A stretch of 20,343 nt of DNA from Burkholderiales bacterium (lineage in GTDB: Bacteria; Pseudomonadota; Gammaproteobacteria; Burkholderiales; Burkholderiaceae_D): assembly GCA_005800405.1 (NCBI GenBank), contig SYFN01000115.1, forward strand, positions 1 through 20,343, in the 5' to 3' direction. Below the pieces are notes generated by a model. That model ran no database searches. It saw only the letters and a program-made list of their open reading frames with translations, and was not told the origin of the DNA. The translations under genes were made by a program, and so were the position numbers. This document shows, in pieces, positions 1 to 7,801 of this stretch (its first letter is position 1; each line of letters starts with the position of its first letter).

Positions 1-71
1 CGCCCATTTCGACCAATCTGATTTTTTCGTATGTTGCCGAGCACGTGCTCGGCATGCCACGATCCTTCTGA
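1..71 (+). CDS. 3' end of an upstream gene, product unidentified (partial)
   Basis: From base 3 a frame is open from the window edge to a TGA at 69-71, giving about 22 residues that end in ...SYVAEHVLGMPRSF. The stop lies only 9 bases before the ATG of the next gene and the ribosome binding site of that gene overlaps the stop, which is typical of an operon. The ending vaguely recalls acyl-CoA dehydrogenase C-termini, which often sit beside MmgE/PrpD genes, but the fragment is too short to name. A chance open frame of this length is possible. Confidence 0.45.
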   Translation, partial: PISTNLIFSYVAEHVLGMPRSF

Positions 72-80
72 GGGGGTGTG

Positions 81-1439
81 ATGAAAGCTACCGTCGCTCC
101 GAGTACGCAACTGGCCGAGTTTGCCGCAAATCTGCAGTTCAGCGATATTCCAGAGGCGGTGGTACGTCGCGCGGAAGATTTGCTGCTGGACTGGTTTGGC
201 TCTGCGCTTGCAGGCAAGGTGGGACGGCCAGTGCAGGCTATTGAGGCGATTGCGCACGCCATGGGGCCGCAGGAAGGTCGTGCGGAAGTATTGATCTCGC
301 GTCGCATGACATCGCCGTTGTTCGCCGCGCTGGTGAATGGTGCCTCGTCGCATTATGCAGAGCAGGATGATGTGCACAACGGCTCCGTTTTTCATCCCGC
401 AGCGGTTGTTTTTCCTGCAGCGCTGGCCATCGCGCAGGATCGTGGATGCAGTGGCGAGGATTTGATAACAGCGGCAGTCGCTGGCTATGAGGCCGGCATT
501 CGCATCGGCGAATTTCTGGGACGCTCGCACTACCAGATTTTTCACACCACAGGGACCGCAGGTACGGTCGCTGCCGCAGTGGCAGCAGCGCGACTGATGG
601 GATTGAATGCGCAGCAGATGCAGCACGCCATAGGCTCAGCGGGTACACAGGCCGCAGGTTTATGGGAATTCTTGCGCGATGCGGCCGATTCAAAACAACT
701 GCATACAGGAAAAGCGGCTGCAGATGGATTGCTCGCCGCACTGCTGGCAGAAAAAGGATTCACTGGCGCCAAGCAGGTACTCGAAGGTCCCCAGGGGATG
801 GGTGTGGGCATGTCACGCGATGCCGATTCAGCGCGTCTGACAGACAGACTGAGACAGCGCTGGGCAACGATAGAGACCTCATTCAAGTTTCATGCATCCT
901 GCCGCCATACCCATCCCGCAGCAGATGCCCTGCAGCAGGCAATGCATACGCACGGTCTGAAGGCCTCTGATATCACCGAAGTGATCACGCATGTGCATCA
1001 GGGCGCGATTGATGTACTGGGTCGGGTGATCGCGCCGGAGACCGTGCATCAAGCAAAATTTTCCATGGGTACGGTACTGGGCATCATTGCCTTGCATGAC
1101 AAAGCCGGTGTGTCCGAATTCGAGCGACTGTATCGGGATCCTGCTGTCGCAGATTTTCGTGTGCGCGTGAAAATGGTGTTGGATGAAGAAGTCGATGGCG
1201 CCTACCCCGAGCGCTGGATAGGCAAGGTCACGATACACACACGCGATGGCCGCGTGTTGCATGGCAGGGTGGATGAACCCAAGGGCGATCCTGGCAATAC
1301 GCTGTCGCGTCCCGAACTAGAACAGAAGGCGCTCGCGCTGGCCGACTTTGGTGGTGCCGCCTCGGAAGCGGAAATGCGCGCAGTATTTTCTACGCTTTGG
1401 AGTGTAACCAAGCTGCCTGTCGTAAGCCGCTTGCTATAA
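81..1439 (+). CDS. MmgE/PrpD family protein (2-methylcitrate dehydratase-like)
   Basis: This gene encodes a 452-residue protein of the MmgE/PrpD family, whose known members include 2-methylcitrate dehydratase and cis-aconitate decarboxylase; all are cytosolic enzymes acting on small tricarboxylates or related acids. The length is normal for the family. Family landmarks are visible: the N-terminal helical region with VRRAEDLLLDWFGSALAG (about 28-45), the HYAEQDDVHNGSVFHPA segment (about 91-107), the HTTGTAGTVAAAVAAARLMG segment (about 155-174), and the SFKFHASCRHTHPAADAL segment in the second half. The start could be the GTG at 78 or the ATG at 81; ATG is preferred because AGGGGG at 71-76 leaves a workable spacing only for it. 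It closely follows an upstream partial gene, so co-transcription is likely. It converges on the HupE-like gene with only 30 bases between and no visible terminator. The exact substrate cannot be told from sequence. Confidence 0.9.
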   Translation: MKATVAPSTQLAEFAANLQFSDIPEAVVRRAEDLLLDWFGSALAGKVGRPVQAIEAIAHAMGPQEGRAEVLISRRMTSPLFAALVNGASSHYAEQDDVHNGSVFHPAAVVFPAALAIAQDRGCSGEDLITAAVAGYEAGIRIGEFLGRSHYQIFHTTGTAGTVAAAVAAARLMGLNAQQMQHAIGSAGTQAAGLWEFLRDAADSKQLHTGKAAADGLLAALLAEKGFTGAKQVLEGPQGMGVGMSRDADSARLTDRLRQRWATIETSFKFHASCRHTHPAADALQQAMHTHGLKASDITEVITHVHQGAIDVLGRVIAPETVHQAKFSMGTVLGIIALHDKAGVSEFERLYRDPAVADFRVRVKMVLDEEVDGAYPERWIGKVTIHTRDGRVLHGRVDEPKGDPGNTLSRPELEQKALALADFGGAASEAEMRAVFSTLWSVTKLPVVSRLL

Positions 1440-1469
1440 GCATGGCATAGGCTGATGTTGTGACAGACT

Positions 1470-2465
1470 TCAAGCAAGGACCAAGCGTTCGATGAACAAA
1501 CCCAGACCCACCAGCATCACCATCGCGGAAAGCACCTGAATGACGCGCTGCGCATAGATTTTTTTCTGCAGCCAGAGCAGTGTGGGGAGGGCGATCAGTA
1601 CCGCAACCAACTGACCGGCTTCCACGCCCAGATTGAAATTCAGCAGCGACCACACCTGACTGTCTCTGGGCAGACCAATCTCCTGCAATACCGAAGAAAA
1701 TCCGAAACCATGCACCAGCCCGAACAAAAAGCTGATGGTCCAGCGGCGTGAGATGGCAAAACGGGGAAACAGGTTTTCAAAAGCGACATAGGCAATCGAA
1801 AGAGCGATCACGGCTTCGACCAATACGGAGGGCAGGCTGACCAGGCCCAGTGCAGCGGCGCCCAGTGTCATGCTGTGAGCGAGAGTAAAAGCGGTAATGA
1901 TCTTGATGAGCGATTTCAGAGTGCCGCCGCATAAAATCAGCACCAGCAGGAAGAGCAGATGATCATAGCCGGTGGCGATATGTTCGACGCCCAGTGGAAA
2001 AAAGCTCGCAGCATTGGTGGGAGCCTTTGACGCGGTAGCCGATAGCGGTACGACTGCCTTGGGTGTTGTTGAAGAAAATGCATGTGACTGGCTGCCACCG
2101 CTCCAGGTAAACAGCGCAATGACATGATGGGTTGAGCCGAGTACCTGATCGAGATGATCTTCAACACTGATTTGGTGGTTCGCAGTCGAGCACTGAAAGA
2201 CAATGGCGAGTTCATTGTTCAGATCGGGGGCGCAGGGTTTGCCATCGGCTGTCACGGACAGATGCTGACGCAAAAGTGCGGGCAGGCTGCTCTGGTCTGC
2301 GGAAAAGCTTGCGGTAGGGGTGAAGGTGTAGCGAACGCTCGCATCAGAGAGTGTTACGCTGGCAAAGCCCGTGGCATCTCCGGCATGGGCATGCGCTAAC
2401 GAAGGGATCGCTGTTGCTGCGCACAGCCATAGCCACACCCCGAGCGGGCGCAGCAGGCACGGCAT
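1470..2465 (-). CDS. HupE/UreJ-family membrane protein with signal peptide
   Basis: The product is a 331-residue protein with an N-terminal signal peptide (hydrophobic stretch about 8-20, likely cleavage near AHA around 26-28), a periplasmic domain of about 120 residues, and a C-terminal polytopic domain of the HupE/UreJ type. The family signature is seen as EHIATGYDHLLFLL (about 161-174) and TAFTLAHSMTL (about 191-201), whose His/Asp residues are those proposed to bind nickel or cobalt in HupE proteins. No hydrogenase or urease genes are nearby, so a metal-uptake role is only inferred. The ATG at 2465 overlaps the TGA of the DUF4340 gene by one base (TGATG), which is why I prefer it to the GTG one codon earlier. 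It is the last gene of the minus-strand gld-like operon. Confidence 0.85.
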   Translation of the reverse strand: MPCLLRPLGVWLWLCAATAIPSLAHAHAGDATGFASVTLSDASVRYTFTPTASFSADQSSLPALLRQHLSVTADGKPCAPDLNNELAIVFQCSTANHQISVEDHLDQVLGSTHHVIALFTWSGGSQSHAFSSTTPKAVVPLSATASKAPTNAASFFPLGVEHIATGYDHLLFLLVLILCGGTLKSLIKIITAFTLAHSMTLGAAALGLVSLPSVLVEAVIALSIAYVAFENLFPRFAISRRWTISFLFGLVHGFGFSSVLQEIGLPRDSQVWSLLNFNLGVEAGQLVAVLIALPTLLWLQKKIYAQRVIQVLSAMVMLVGLGLFIERLVLA

Positions 2466-3052
2466 CACGGTTTGGCAGCGCCTGCGATCTTGACCGCGTC
2501 AATCAGCGTCAGCAGGTTCTTGATATGGAAGTCGGGAATCGTCACGATTTCAGACGCGTCAACGGGCAGAACGTAGCGACTCACGCCATCTGTCGCAATG
2601 GTACCAACCGCGTAGCGCGCCAGTGGCTCATCGGCTTTGGGCTGATAGACCAGAATGAACACATCGGGACGGGTGACACCATATTCGTCTTCACCGGCTT
2701 TGAGAGCGATTTTTTGCTCGCGCTGCACGCGACCGAAAGCAATCATCGCCTTGTCAATCACGGCGGCCATTTGCGGATCCGTGCTGTGACCGTGTTCGGC
2801 TTTATTTGCATCGTGCACGCCGTGATAAAACCAGCGACCTTCTGCATCGCGCTCAAAGCGGTGCATGCTGCCTTTGACCATAACTTCTACAGCACCCAGC
2901 TTTTCCATCGGCACTGGCAGCAACCAGGGCACCACGCGCTGACTGGCTGCGCCCAGTTGCTCACTGCGCTGACGCTCTCCAATGAAAATCAGCGCTGCCA
3001 GAACCAGTAAGACGCCCCAGATGACGATCAGCCGCTTGCCGCCCGATTTCAT
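2465..3052 (-). CDS. DUF4340-type membrane-anchored protein
   Basis: This 195-residue protein has one N-terminal membrane anchor (about residues 5-22, RLIVIWGVLLVLAALIF) followed by a soluble, probably periplasmic domain. It matches the DUF4340 pattern by composition and above all by position: DUF4340 proteins regularly follow GldA/GldF/GldG-like genes. The ATG at 3052 overlaps the end of the GldG-like gene as ATGA and has GGAG six bases upstream, so it is chosen over the GTG at 3064. The family function is unknown; an accessory role to the preceding ABC system is inferred from coupling. It ends in overlap with the HupE-like gene. Confidence 0.8.
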   Translation of the reverse strand: MKSGGKRLIVIWGVLLVLAALIFIGERQRSEQLGAASQRVVPWLLPVPMEKLGAVEVMVKGSMHRFERDAEGRWFYHGVHDANKAEHGHSTDPQMAAVIDKAMIAFGRVQREQKIALKAGEDEYGVTRPDVFILVYQPKADEPLARYAVGTIATDGVSRYVLPVDASEIVTIPDFHIKNLLTLIDAVKIAGAAKP

Positions 3053-4680
3053 CGACGTCTCCACCAGACCGCCACACCGACCGCGGCCATTAGCAGCGGA
3101 ATCAGAATGATGGACAAGATGAAGGTACCCTTCATCTGTGTATTTGTCATGCTAACGTAGGGCAGATCGTAGGTGCGTGGTTCAAGGCCGATCAGATTCT
3201 CCCGCGAAGCGAGGAAGTTGACCGCATTCAGGAGTAGCGCACCGTTGCCCAGCACGTGATAAAACGAGTTCGTTGCGAAATCCGAGTCTCCGGAAACGAC
3301 TATACGCGCTTCCTTGCGTGTGGTTGTTTTTTCGGGCGCTTGTTCGCTATCCGCAGTTTCTTCGCCACGCAGCTGCTTGAGCAGCATCTCGCCGGATTTC
3401 ACCGTCTTCGGATTGATACGCGAGGTCACCATCAGAGTTTGTGGTCCGTAGCCATTTTTTGCGGATCTGTGATCGACGCGCATTTTGTCGGCATTGGCGA
3501 AGCTTTTCTGGGACGAATTTACCAAGGGTCTGACCGACACGCCCGGTACCGGATCTTTGGTCGGCCCGAGCGGCCGCACACCAGGGAAGAAGGAGAGCGG
3601 CAGCTTGTTGGTGATCTCATGCCGGTTGTAGTCGGTGACTGCCGGTGTTGATGGATCAGCCCAGAAATGGCTGGCTTCATCGATAACCATGCCGGAACCG
3701 AGTTCAATACCGAATTTCCTGATGATGTCCTCAAGACCCGTTTTGACAAAAGGGTCGATCATGAACATCGCATTGCCACCTTCATCAAGATAGCGATCAA
3801 TACTGCGCAGTTCAGCCGCGAGCAGCGGTGATTGCGATCCCGCGACGATCAATACGGCACACTGCGACAGCGTGGCATCCGATTTGAGCAACGAGACTTT
3901 TTCGACAACATAATTCATTGACTCCAGACCACCGCGTGCTTTTGCCATGCCGTGTCGTTCATGCTGGACGAACTTCGTTTCCAGACCGTGAGAATGACCG
4001 GCATCACCTTCCATATGGTCATGCGACTCCAGACTGAACGGATCCGGCTCACCATGGCCGTCAACGAAACAGGCGACTTGCTGCTTGGCTTGAGTAATGC
4101 GCAGAATGCCATTGGCAATGTCGGTTTCGGTGGGACCATTGACGGTCAGCTTTCGTCCTTCACTTTCGTACAGGGCAGTTCCTGCGAACTCGACGCCGCG
4201 CAGTTTGGCCTGTGCTGGATTGACCATGGGATCGAAGAATTCAACCGAGATTTTGTCGTTCTGTGCTGCGAACAATTCATACAGCTCAACGGTCTCGCGC
4301 ATGCCACGATCATGAAAAAACGCGATACGCACCGGCTTGTCGATGGACTGCATCATTTTCACGGTCTGTGGCGAGAGCGAATACTCGCGATTTGCGGTCA
4401 AATCCATGCGCACTGGGTGAAGGGCTGACAACCAAGCTGCCGCAACCAATACGCCAATCAGCCCGACGGTGGTGAGCAGCAGTTCACGCCGATTCTCTCT
4501 GAACAGTGGTCCAATGTCGTCACGCAAAGAGAACAGGGCAAAGCCCGACAAAAGGAGACCCGCAAGCAGCAACAGGTTCGTGACCACTTGCGAGTTGACC
4601 GAGAGTGAACTGGCAATCATCGAAGCGGCCAGTAGCATGAGCCCCGCGATCAGGATCAGTCCGGAACGAAATGAGTTCAT
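3049..4680 (-). CDS. GldG-like ABC transporter auxiliary protein
   Basis: The product (543 residues) has three hydrophobic segments near the N-terminus (about 7-25, 33-52 and 70-86), a long extracytoplasmic region, and a final membrane helix (about 519-539) ending in WWRRR. This is the layout of GldG-type auxiliary components (ABC_transp_aux). The segment beginning RMDLTANREYSLSPQTVKMM (about 91-110) and the later DGHGEPDPFSLESHDH stretch are characteristic of the family. In Bacteroidetes GldA/F/G are linked to gliding, but homologues in Proteobacteria are common and their role is not defined. A His/Asp-rich insert (SHDHMEGDAGHSHGLETKF region) is notable and could bind metal. It starts two bases after the permease stop and overlaps the DUF4340 gene by four bases. 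Confidence 0.85.
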   Translation of the reverse strand: MNSFRSGLILIAGLMLLAASMIASSLSVNSQVVTNLLLLAGLLLSGFALFSLRDDIGPLFRENRRELLLTTVGLIGVLVAAAWLSALHPVRMDLTANREYSLSPQTVKMMQSIDKPVRIAFFHDRGMRETVELYELFAAQNDKISVEFFDPMVNPAQAKLRGVEFAGTALYESEGRKLTVNGPTETDIANGILRITQAKQQVACFVDGHGEPDPFSLESHDHMEGDAGHSHGLETKFVQHERHGMAKARGGLESMNYVVEKVSLLKSDATLSQCAVLIVAGSQSPLLAAELRSIDRYLDEGGNAMFMIDPFVKTGLEDIIRKFGIELGSGMVIDEASHFWADPSTPAVTDYNRHEITNKLPLSFFPGVRPLGPTKDPVPGVSVRPLVNSSQKSFANADKMRVDHRSAKNGYGPQTLMVTSRINPKTVKSGEMLLKQLRGEETADSEQAPEKTTTRKEARIVVSGDSDFATNSFYHVLGNGALLLNAVNFLASRENLIGLEPRTYDLPYVSMTNTQMKGTFILSIILIPLLMAAVGVAVWWRRR

Positions 4681-4681
4681 G

Positions 4682-5398
4682 TCAGCGACGCCATTGCAAG
4701 TAACTGTTGTTCAGGGTAAGCGCGATAGCGGTCACCACGAGGAAATACACGATAGCTTCTGACCGCAGCAGACCGTGAATGAAATCTGCGTAGTGCAGGG
4801 CAAAGGACAAATGTGCGAGCAGATCGCGCAGCAGCAGCGATGATTGCAGGCTCTGCAAATGGCCAACGAACCAGAAGCCTAGCAGCGTGGGAATGGTGAT
4901 CAGTGCAGCCACAATCTGATTTTCAGTCAGCGCGGAAAAAAACTGGCCGATACCGATGCAGGCCATACCTAGCAAAATGAAACCAATATAACCGGCCAGA
5001 ATATTCAAGGTCTGCGGATTGCCGTACAAATACAGCGGTATCAAATTGATACAGGATGCTGTGGTCATCAGTAACAGCATGCTGACCGCGCCCAGGTATT
5101 TGCCAAGCACGACCTGCCAGGTGCGTAATGGCAGTGTCATCAAAAGTTCCATGGTTCGCCCGTTGTACTCGGCAGAGAACAGTCGCATTGTCAGTACAGG
5201 GCTTAATGTGATTAACAAGATGCCCATATTCTGCAGCGTCTGATCCATCGTGCCCACGCCGGTCAGGAAGATGTTATACGTGAAAAAATATCCGGTACCG
5301 AGCAGGAATACGGTGATCACGAAGTACGCAATCGGTGAGCGGAAATAGGTGAGCATTTCCTTGTCATACACGGCCTTGAGGCCGATCCAGGCGTTCAT
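4682..5398 (-). CDS. ABC-2 type permease, GldF-like
   Basis: A 238-residue polytopic membrane protein with about six hydrophobic segments, for example about 23-45, 65-80, 105-125, 135-155, 165-185 and 215-232. It has the charged cytoplasmic loop FSAEYNGRTMELLMTLPLRT (about 74-93) typical of ABC-2 permeases of the NosY/GldF type. It should form the membrane part of the ABC system with the ATPase encoded just upstream, whose stop codon it overlaps as ATGA. The start at 5398 is fixed by that overlap and by the usual N-terminus (YDKEMLTYFRSPIAYF). Substrate or mechanical role unknown. Confidence 0.87.
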   Translation of the reverse strand: MNAWIGLKAVYDKEMLTYFRSPIAYFVITVFLLGTGYFFTYNIFLTGVGTMDQTLQNMGILLITLSPVLTMRLFSAEYNGRTMELLMTLPLRTWQVVLGKYLGAVSMLLLMTTASCINLIPLYLYGNPQTLNILAGYIGFILLGMACIGIGQFFSALTENQIVAALITIPTLLGFWFVGHLQSLQSSLLLRDLLAHLSFALHYADFIHGLLRSEAIVYFLVVTAIALTLNNSYLQWRR

Positions 5399-6363
5399 GA
5401 AGAGGTTCCGCTGCTGTTGTCGTTGGCGTGGGTGTGCCCGATGTAGCGCAGGAACACATTTTCCAGTGTCGGTTGTTGACGCTCAAGACGGAATAGTTCG
5501 CCGCAGGCGATCACGGCACGCGCAATGCGCGATTCAACTTGCTCTTGAGCGTCAACCTGACAATCAATGCTGTAGAGCCCGACGCGAGAAGCAACCGGCC
5601 GCAGACTGACCGCAGTGACGCCATCGGTGTCCGTGAGTGCGCGCTTGAGTTGATCCGCATCGCCCGACGCCTCGAGCAACACGGAACTGGTTTCCTCGGC
5701 CGCGCGTTGCAGACCCTGCGGCGAACCGGTTGCGAGGATACGGCCGTGATTGATGATCGCGACACGCTGACAGATCAGCGTGACTTCCGGAAGAATGTGT
5801 GTGGAGAGCAGAACCGCATGATCCCTGCCGACTTCACGGATTACTTCGCGGGTCTCTTGTATCTGGCCTGGATCGAGACCCGCGGTCGGTTCGTCGAGCA
5901 GCAGCACCTCAGGATTGCCGAGCAATGCCTGCGCGAGTCCCACTCGCTGACGAAAACCCTTGGAGAGTTTGTAGATTTCCTTGCGCGTGACGCTCTCGAG
6001 GCGGCAGGCGTGTATGACCCGCTCGAGTTGAGATGGACGTTGCGCGGCGGGTATGCGCTTGGCGCGTGCGACGAAAGTCAGATAGTCCGTGACATCCAGC
6101 ACGTCGTAGAGTGGAGGCTGTTCGGGCAGATAGCCGATGTGCTCCGCAGCCAGCTGGTTCTCGCTCGCCATATCAAAGCCAGCCACGCGCACCGTGCCAC
6201 TGGTGGCTGCGGTAAAGCCGGCAATCATGCGCATGGTGGTCGTTTTACCCGCGCCATTGGGCCCGAGAAAGCCGACGATTTCGCCTTTGCTTACATTGAA
6301 CGAAATGTCGTGGAGTATGGTTTTCGATCCATACCGCTTGGTGACGTGCTCAATGTCAATCAT
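5395..6363 (-). CDS. ABC transporter ATP-binding protein, GldA-like
   Basis: This 322-residue ATPase is the first gene of the five-gene minus-strand operon. Walker A GPNGAGKTT lies at about 34-42, the signature LSKGFRQR at 133-140, Walker B VLLLDEP at 153-159 and the switch His in LLSTH at 189. The C-terminal extension of about 100 residues (after about 220) is the DUF4162-like region found in ABC-2 exporter ATPases. It is expected to pair with the adjacent permease on the inner face of the membrane. No strong Shine-Dalgarno is seen before the ATG at 6363, but the N-terminus MIDIEHVTKRYG is standard. The next minus-strand gene upstream is insulated by a terminator, so its promoter probably lies in 6364-6442. 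Confidence 0.92.
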   Translation of the reverse strand: MIDIEHVTKRYGSKTILHDISFNVSKGEIVGFLGPNGAGKTTTMRMIAGFTAATSGTVRVAGFDMASENQLAAEHIGYLPEQPPLYDVLDVTDYLTFVARAKRIPAAQRPSQLERVIHACRLESVTRKEIYKLSKGFRQRVGLAQALLGNPEVLLLDEPTAGLDPGQIQETREVIREVGRDHAVLLSTHILPEVTLICQRVAIINHGRILATGSPQGLQRAAEETSSVLLEASGDADQLKRALTDTDGVTAVSLRPVASRVGLYSIDCQVDAQEQVESRIARAVIACGELFRLERQQPTLENVFLRYIGHTHANDNSSGTSS

Positions 6364-6442
6364 GAAAACTCACAGACTCCGTTTTGCCGCTTTGTTCAAA
6401 GACGAGTGACTTGTGCTAAAAGCCACTGAAATGGCTGCTCGT

Positions 6443-6469
6443 AAAAAAGCCCCCGTTGCGGGGGCTTTT
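6443..6469 (-). terminator. rho-independent terminator of the lactonase-like gene
   Basis: Read on the minus strand, a perfect 10-bp stem AAAAGCCCCC/GGGGGCTTTT with a 5-base loop (6445-6454 pairing with 6460-6469) ends in a run of six T. It lies 21 bases after the stop of the 6490-7353 gene. The stem is A-rich on its other side, so it may work weakly in both directions. It proves that the TAA at 6490-6492 is a true end of gene. Confidence 0.92.
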
Positions 6470-6489
6470 CTCACGGGGCATAAACCCGA

Positions 6490-7353
6490 TTACTTGTGCC
6501 AGCGATCGCCCATGGTAGCAAACTGACCGGCGTCATGTGACATCAGAATCTTCGCGCCTTCCAGGTCCCGCATCATCTTGATCTTGGTGACGGAGTCGAC
6601 GTACGCCTGCTGGCTGTAGTTCAGACCAGCGACGTATCCATCCAGGTTTTCCTGCATCCAGACCGCATCTTGGGTGATCACAACGGTGCCGGTTTTGGCC
6701 AGCTTGATCTTCATCGACTGGTGGCCCAGCGTGTGACCCGGTGTCGGAAAAATTTTCACGGTACCGTCGCCGAACAGATCAAGTTCGCCGTCGATTTCGT
6801 AGTAGGTGTAGTCACGTGCAGCGGCGATGTCACCCAGCACAAAGGTGCCATTCACAGCGCGGCCCTGGAACTTCTCTGGCCACCAGCCCTGATACAGCTC
6901 TTTCTTCTGCAGCACGTGGATCGCCTTCGGGAACATCGCGATGTTGCCGGCATGATCCAGGTGGGTGTGGGAGGTCACAACGACTTTGATGTCATCGGTC
7001 GACATGCCGAGCTTTTTCAGTTGCATGTCGATGACATCGGAACGCTTCTGGCTTGGCTTCAAGAAATCGCAGGATCCTGCAGCCCAGTAGGCTTTGCAGT
7101 TTTCTGCGCTGTCGGAGATGGCAACATTGTTACCTGTATCAAACACGACGTTGCCCTTGGGATGCTTGAGCACCCACATGGACACCGGGATGGTGATGTC
7201 TCTGGCCGTTGGGAAGGTCGGAATCAGACCCTGAATATTGAACGGGCCGAACATGCCGCTGGTTGCCCAGTACAGTTCTTGAGATTGCGCGGACGGTGCT
7301 GTGCTGATGCAAAGTGTCGCGAGAAGCGACGCCAGCAGGCCGGTCTTTTTCAT
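6490..7353 (-). CDS. Periplasmic MBL-fold hydrolase, N-acyl homoserine lactonase-like
   Basis: A 287-residue metallo-beta-lactamase-fold enzyme. The zinc ligands are visible: HTHLDH (129-134), His in TPGHTLGH (207), Asp in TQDA (229) and His in MSHDAGQ (273). The FDTGNN segment (71-76) and overall order resemble the AHL lactonase (AiiA/AttM-like) branch, which opens lactone rings; the true substrate could be another lactone or ester. Residues 1 to about 24 form a signal peptide (MKKTGLLASLLATLCISTAPSAQS), so the mature enzyme should be periplasmic, unlike classical AiiA. The ATG at 7353 is chosen because AGGAG stands 8 bases upstream and it begins the signal peptide; a longer open frame to 7479 adds an implausible Arg-rich leader. 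Transcribed divergently from the Liv operon and ended by a strong terminator. Confidence 0.88.
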   Translation of the reverse strand: MKKTGLLASLLATLCISTAPSAQSQELYWATSGMFGPFNIQGLIPTFPTARDITIPVSMWVLKHPKGNVVFDTGNNVAISDSAENCKAYWAAGSCDFLKPSQKRSDVIDMQLKKLGMSTDDIKVVVTSHTHLDHAGNIAMFPKAIHVLQKKELYQGWWPEKFQGRAVNGTFVLGDIAAARDYTYYEIDGELDLFGDGTVKIFPTPGHTLGHQSMKIKLAKTGTVVITQDAVWMQENLDGYVAGLNYSQQAYVDSVTKIKMMRDLEGAKILMSHDAGQFATMGDRWHK

Positions 7354-7801
7354 GTGTCTTCTCCTAGTGGTTGTCGACAGCCGCCCTGATCCTGGGCCGC
7401 CACTACACCTGCCAGCAAAATGCGTGGGCATCATGCTTTTTGTTTCTTTTGTTATCAATAGCAACACCCGGCTTTCCACGAAGGCATTACCTTGATGGGA
7501 TCTTGCCCGGGTCTTTTCTTCATGTCAACAGCAAGTTAACATTGGCCTTTAAAAAAACTCATGGATCCGTCTTTATCTGAGTGTTGAAAATGCTGCGCTG
7601 CGGCAATCGGTGGATTTGTGCCAGCGTTCGCCAATTTAAAATGCAGACTTTAAAAAACGCGGCTTGTCTGGGGAGCACAGCTCAGTCAGACTCCGACTGG
7701 CGGTGCCATGAGGAAAATAAGGGTAAAACGGGGGCGATGTGCAAGGGATCGTGTGCCGGAGAGTCACCCAGTTCAACCGCCTTGTTCGTCGGAGACCACA
7801 C
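7354..7801. other. 448-bp divergent intergenic region, probably regulatory
   Basis: The region lies between the starts of the lactonase-like gene (minus) and the Liv binding protein (plus) and must hold both promoters. Its middle (about 7430-7660) is clearly more AT-rich than the flanks, with several A and T runs. A weak plus-strand promoter can be drawn at TTGTGC (7616-7621) and TAAAAT (7637-7642) with a short 15-base spacer. GGAG at 7790-7793 is the ribosome binding site of the binding protein gene. No open frame inside it has credible coding features. Confidence 0.5.
7449..7464. promoter_or_regulatory. Imperfect palindrome, candidate operator
   Basis: TTGTTATCAATAGCAA is a 7-2-7 inverted repeat with a single mismatch, in the AT-rich middle of the divergent region, about 96 bases upstream of the lactonase-like start. 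Such a site could bind a regulator of either transcript. No regulator gene is adjacent, so this is only a pattern. Confidence 0.25.

Noticed and set aside
35..54. Perfect 20-bp palindrome TGCCGAGCACGTGCTCGGCA near the left edge
   Set aside because: It lies inside the open frame of the upstream partial gene, has no T run and is probably the result of codon choice. Not called as a terminator or operator.
5539..6429. 296-codon open frame antisense to the GldA-like ATPase
   Set aside because: It is a shadow of a GC-rich gene with all ABC motifs on the other strand; the antisense product has no recognisable domain.
6443..6495. General reassignment of TAA to Gln in this organism
   Set aside because: The lactonase gene ends in TAA directly before a strong terminator, and the SDR ends in TAA at the usual family end. 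About 15 other genes have no internal TAA.
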